This document shows, one piece after another, positions 5,704-7,668 of a stretch of 7,668 nucleotides of DNA (position 1 is the first letter of the stretch; each line of letters starts with the position of its first letter). A program made the position numbers and the translations under genes. The stretch comes from Nitrososphaerota archaeon (lineage in GTDB: Archaea; Thermoproteota; Nitrososphaeria; Nitrososphaerales; UBA183): positions 1-7,668 of the forward strand of contig JAFMAU010000081.1 in assembly GCA_029784825.1 (NCBI GenBank), given 5' to 3'. The notes beneath the pieces were generated by a model. It did no database searches. It was not told the DNA's origin and saw only the letters and a program-made list of their open reading frames with translations.

Positions 5704-5729
5704 CACTGGTCAGGCTCGGCTGTCAGGGC

Positions 5730-6287
5730 CTACGTTTCGTCCCTCGTGTAGACCTCCACGGCGTCTCCGCCTGCGATGAGGATGTCTGCGCTCGCAGCCG
5801 GTATCGAAGCCACGTCCTCGGCTTCGAAGGGACCATAGTGCCTCAGGTCCAGCCCCACCTGTTCGTCTACCCTCCTGAGGAACCTGACCGTGATGTTCCG
5901 CCTTGCCTCGGTCAGGTGGGCGAACTCGACGAAGGATGGCTGGCCGCCTGAGACCGCGTCCACCAGGGCATCCAACCTCCTCTGGAACCGCTGTTCGGCT
6001 GAGCAGACGTACCTCTCCTCCGGCAGCAGTTGCAGGACAGAACCCTGTTGGACTGCCTTTCTCGCCCTGAGCTTGAGGAGCTGCCTCACCATGGACTCGA
6101 GCATCTTTTCCTGGGTGCGGGTTAGCCTCGCCGACAGCTCGGACGCCCCTGAAGCCGCCGACCTCTTCAGTTTCTGGCTGTACGACGAGATGCTGGAATA
6201 GAAGTCACTTGGGAGTGGGAGGAGCCCTGGAGAGTTGCCCTCCGAGTCGAGCCGCCTCTTCAGATATTCGAGCGTGGTTTCAGCCAT
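5730..6287 (-). CDS. gins15: GINS complex subunit (Gins15/Gins51 type)
   Basis: GINS links the MCM helicase to Cdc45/RecJ-like protein and primase-polymerase functions in the archaeal replisome. The 185-aa protein has the Gins51 order: an N-terminal helical A domain with LPSDFY at residues 25-30 and a long basic helix around 60-77 (EKMLESMVRQLL then KLRARK), and a small C-terminal B domain at about 134-179 with VRFLRRVD, GLDLRHYGPFEAEDVASIP and DILIAGGDAVEV. The B domain at the C-terminus distinguishes this type from Gins23. Start ATG at 6287 has a textbook Shine-Dalgarno (GGAGGTG, 6294-6300) 6 nt upstream and directly abuts the priS stop codon (TAG then ATG), indicating cotranscription with primase. 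Archaeal gins15 is often found beside primase or PCNA genes, which supports the call. It ends 26 bp from the convergent tfs stop. Confidence 0.87.
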   Translation of the reverse strand: MAETTLEYLKRRLDSEGNSPGLLPLPSDFYSSISSYSQKLKRSAASGASELSARLTRTQEKMLESMVRQLLKLRARKAVQQGSVLQLLPEERYVCSAEQRFQRRLDALVDAVSGGQPSFVEFAHLTEARRNITVRFLRRVDEQVGLDLRHYGPFEAEDVASIPAASADILIAGGDAVEVYTRDET

Positions 6288-7373
6288 CTAGGCCACCTCC
6301 CCTAATCCCCTCGTTAAAATCGAAACTGCGGCGAAGGTTGGTAGCTCGACAGTCTCGGACCTGAAGGGGCCGAAGTCTGTATGCTTTAGTCTGAACCGGG
6401 GGTAGAACGAGACTTGGACTTTCACGGGCCTTGAGCTGAGTACGACGGGCGCTTCCTGGGGGTCGAACTGCGCCATCGCCTTCACCCGTGCCTTCGCCAT
6501 CCCCGTGTCGCCGTGAAGGGTGCCCGCGAGCCTGAACACCCTGTGGATGTCCGTGGTGACAGATGCGTCCACCATCGCGCGCTGAGAGGCGACGGCTTCC
6601 GATACGAGCTTCTGCAGCGTCCCCCCGTAATTCTGGTTGTGGCCGGCGACGTAGGCTGTGACCCGCCTCGTCCACCCGGCACCCTGCGGGCCAGCAGGCA
6701 TCTTCCTGCGCAGAGTGGCGGCCATGGTCTGGGAAGGCGGGAGGGTCGAACCCCGCATGTAGTCCGATATCTCTGCCCGCGCCTGCTGATCAAGGGGGTC
6801 AAAGCGCGCGTCGAAAATGTGGAGGTGGTACCCCCTGTTCCCTGAGAAATAGACCCTGATAGCTTCAGGTGCCACCCCGAAGTCGTCGGTAAGGAAGCCG
6901 ATCACGCGGACGGCGTGGTCCTTCGCGGCGTCCAGGCACTCCTCGCAGACCCCGTGATATTCGACCGCTGACCCGCCGCACTTCGGGCACTTCGTCGGCC
7001 TGGGCAGCTTCCCCGACGCGTGGCACTTCTCGCAGTACCACAGGTCGTGTCCCTTCTTGCAGGGCGTGGGGATGTCGGTGGCGTCGATGTCGAATATGAG
7101 CTCGGCGCCGAGCCAGCCCTTCTCGTCTATCGGCCTGGCGGGGAACTCGTACCTGGCGTTGGAACAGTAGACAGACGAGGGAGACTGCCTGAGTATCTCG
7201 GCCAGCGCTTCGCCCTTGCTCCTGAACGACAGGTGTCTTACCATCCCCCCGCCGAAGGGGAAGTAGCCGAACTCCCTGGAACCCACGTCCTCCGGGAGCT
7301 CGATGGAGCCCTCGGCGCGGAAGTAGTATTCGCGATACGCCCCTTTCAGGAAGGCCGCCGTGCGCTCGTTCAT
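6288..7373 (-). CDS. priS: DNA primase small catalytic subunit PriS
   Basis: PriS is the polymerising subunit of archaeal/eukaryotic-type primase and makes primers with PriL. Numbering from ATG 7373 (361 aa): catalytic Asp95 and Asp97 lie in LIFDIDATD, the nucleotide-binding SGNRGYH motif is at 177-183, and the third acidic residue Asp275 precedes HRVFRLAGTLHGDTGM. A zinc module inserted after the first motif contains Cys105, His109, Cys114, Cys117, Cys129, Cys132, Cys143 and Cys146, more potential ligands than one zinc site needs. The longest frame begins at TTG 7388 (five more residues). I prefer ATG 7373 because MNERTAAFLKGAYREYYF resembles remembered PriS N-termini and a TATA-like CTTATC lies about 27 nt upstream. 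The stop TAG abuts the gins start, forming a primase-GINS operon. Confidence 0.93.
   Translation of the reverse strand: MNERTAAFLKGAYREYYFRAEGSIELPEDVGSREFGYFPFGGGMVRHLSFRSKGEALAEILRQSPSSVYCSNARYEFPARPIDEKGWLGAELIFDIDATDIPTPCKKGHDLWYCEKCHASGKLPRPTKCPKCGGSAVEYHGVCEECLDAAKDHAVRVIGFLTDDFGVAPEAIRVYFSGNRGYHLHIFDARFDPLDQQARAEISDYMRGSTLPPSQTMAATLRRKMPAGPQGAGWTRRVTAYVAGHNQNYGGTLQKLVSEAVASQRAMVDASVTTDIHRVFRLAGTLHGDTGMAKARVKAMAQFDPQEAPVVLSSRPVKVQVSFYPRFRLKHTDFGPFRSETVELPTFAAVSILTRGLGEVA
6294..6300 (-). promoter_or_regulatory. Perfect Shine-Dalgarno (GGAGGTG) for gins
   Basis: On the minus strand GGAGGTG lies within the last codons of priS, 6 nt before the gins ATG at 6287. It is the strongest ribosome-binding site in the window and fits internal initiation within a priS-gins message. 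Confidence 0.8.
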
Positions 7374-7505
7374 CCAGTCATCTCGCAACGCCGGGAGATA
7401 AGAACGCTCGGTCCTCCAATCCGCTGTTTTGTTTCACTCCGACTTGGCGGAGGCGCATCGCCCTGGTTCTTGGGCGTTAAGTGAGGTCGGCGACGAGGAG
7501 TGTAG
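7374..7505. promoter_or_regulatory. Divergent promoter region between priS and the right-edge ORF
   Basis: This region of about 130 bp separates divergent genes. On the minus strand a TATA-like CTTATC (about 7397-7403) is centred some 27 nt from the priS ATG at 7373. On the plus strand GTTAAG at 7476-7481 is centred about 27 nt from the ATG at 7506. Both are weak matches to box A. GAGGAG at 7495-7500, 5 nt before 7506, could instead serve as a Shine-Dalgarno for the plus-strand gene if transcription begins further upstream. No RNA gene or hairpin is evident. Confidence 0.4.
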
Positions 7506-7668
7506 ATGCGGGTCCCGCTTGACAGTTATCTGAAGTCGCCAGGAGCGAAAGTGTTCTCGTTGGTGGTACGGGTGCCCTTCGCCCCGCTGGACATTGACCT
7601 CGGCCACCTGGCAAGAGGAAAATGGAACTCCGCGGTGGACAGGTTCCGGGTGTGGTACCTGCCTGGCG
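7506..7668 (+). CDS. Unidentified protein, 5' part only (runs off the right edge)
   Basis: An open frame begins at ATG 7506 with TAG directly before it, so the start cannot lie further upstream. It stays open for 54 codons to the window end. The visible protein begins MRVPLDSYLKSPGAKVFSLV and continues with the segments RVPFAPLDIDLGHLARGKW and RFRVWYLPG. GGAG at 7497-7500 lies 5 nt upstream and a weak TATA-like GTTAAG about 27 nt upstream. There is no signal peptide, clear membrane segment or motif I recognise; the stretch KVFSLVVRVPFAPL is moderately hydrophobic but too short and proline-rich to call a membrane helix. Its position, divergent from primase, does not by itself reveal a job. The coding call rests on the start signals and the open frame. 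Confidence 0.6.
   Translation, partial: MRVPLDSYLKSPGAKVFSLVVRVPFAPLDIDLGHLARGKWNSAVDRFRVWYLPG

Noticed and set aside
5700..5726. Inverted repeat CTGACA/TGTCAG spanning the tfs stop and the convergent junction with gins
   Set aside because: A 6-bp stem with a 15-nt loop and no following T-run is easily reached by chance. Archaeal terminators usually rely on oligo-T, which is absent here.
7020..7484. A plus-strand open frame of 154 codons antisense to priS
   Set aside because: It mostly mirrors the priS zinc module region, has no motif, and ends in the divergent promoter region.
7503..7505. TAG directly before the right-edge ATG as the end of an upstream gene
   Set aside because: Reading that frame backwards meets a TGA at 7482-7484, so there is no upstream coding sequence; the TAGATG similarity to the other junctions is coincidental.
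1..7668. Mobile elements, CRISPR arrays, tRNA or rRNA genes, toxin-antitoxin or defence systems
   Set aside because: I looked for direct repeats, terminal inverted repeats, tRNA-like cloverleaf elements and transposase motifs and saw none; nearly all the sequence is covered by conserved informational genes.

Overview
The window is a compact stretch of archaeal chromosome, GC-rich by eye, carrying core informational genes. There are nine recognisable genes plus the start of a tenth that runs off the right edge. The lineage signal is clear: an archaeal-type uL16 (L10e), a Dph2 diphthamide synthase, exosome subunit Csl4, RNA polymerase subunit L, transcription factor TFS, a GINS subunit and the primase catalytic subunit are all archaeal/eukaryotic-type proteins. 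Start sites preceded at about 25-28 nt by TATA-like boxes fit archaeal promoters. From remembered family patterns (the uL16 N-terminus, the PriS N-terminus and its Cys-rich module) I lean to a TACK archaeon near Thaumarchaeota/Nitrososphaeria. That placement is inference only.

Layout, left to right. (1) 11-712 (+), a KsgA/Dim1 rRNA dimethyladenosine transferase, followed by 744-1460 (+), a TrmJ-like SPOUT 2'-O-methyltransferase. (2) 1436-2689 (-), a Trm11/Trm-G10-like tRNA guanine-N2 methyltransferase homologue that overlaps the 3' end of trmJ tail to tail. (3) A 101-bp divergent promoter region, then 2791-3312 (+), uL16, and after a 100-bp promoter and leader region the gene string dph2 (3413-4444) and csl4 (4441-5016), followed by rpoL (5075-5362) and tfs (5359-5703), all on +. 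(4) A 26-bp convergent junction, then the (-) strand operon priS (start near 7373) to gins (5730-6287). (5) A divergent promoter region and an unidentified (+) ORF starting at 7506.

The genes fall into three jobs. rRNA and tRNA methylation with ribosome and EF2 maturation is served by KsgA, TrmJ, the Trm11-like protein, uL16 and Dph2. Transcription and RNA decay are served by RpoL, TFS and Csl4. Replication initiation and priming are served by PriS and GINS. I see no mobile element, CRISPR array, tRNA, rRNA or defence system. No intergenic stretch exceeds about 120 bp.

The most interesting points concern expression signals and active-site variants. TFS can only be made complete if it starts at a CTG codon, which overlaps the rpoL stop as CTGA behind a GGTG Shine-Dalgarno. 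A strong TATA box places the dph2 transcript start at an 11-codon mini-ORF whose stop overlaps the dph2 ATG. Several first genes look leaderless while downstream genes carry Shine-Dalgarno motifs. The catalytic motif IV of two methyltransferases departs from consensus (SLPY in KsgA, TEPLL in the Trm11-like protein). I did not find convincing evidence for an entirely new system.
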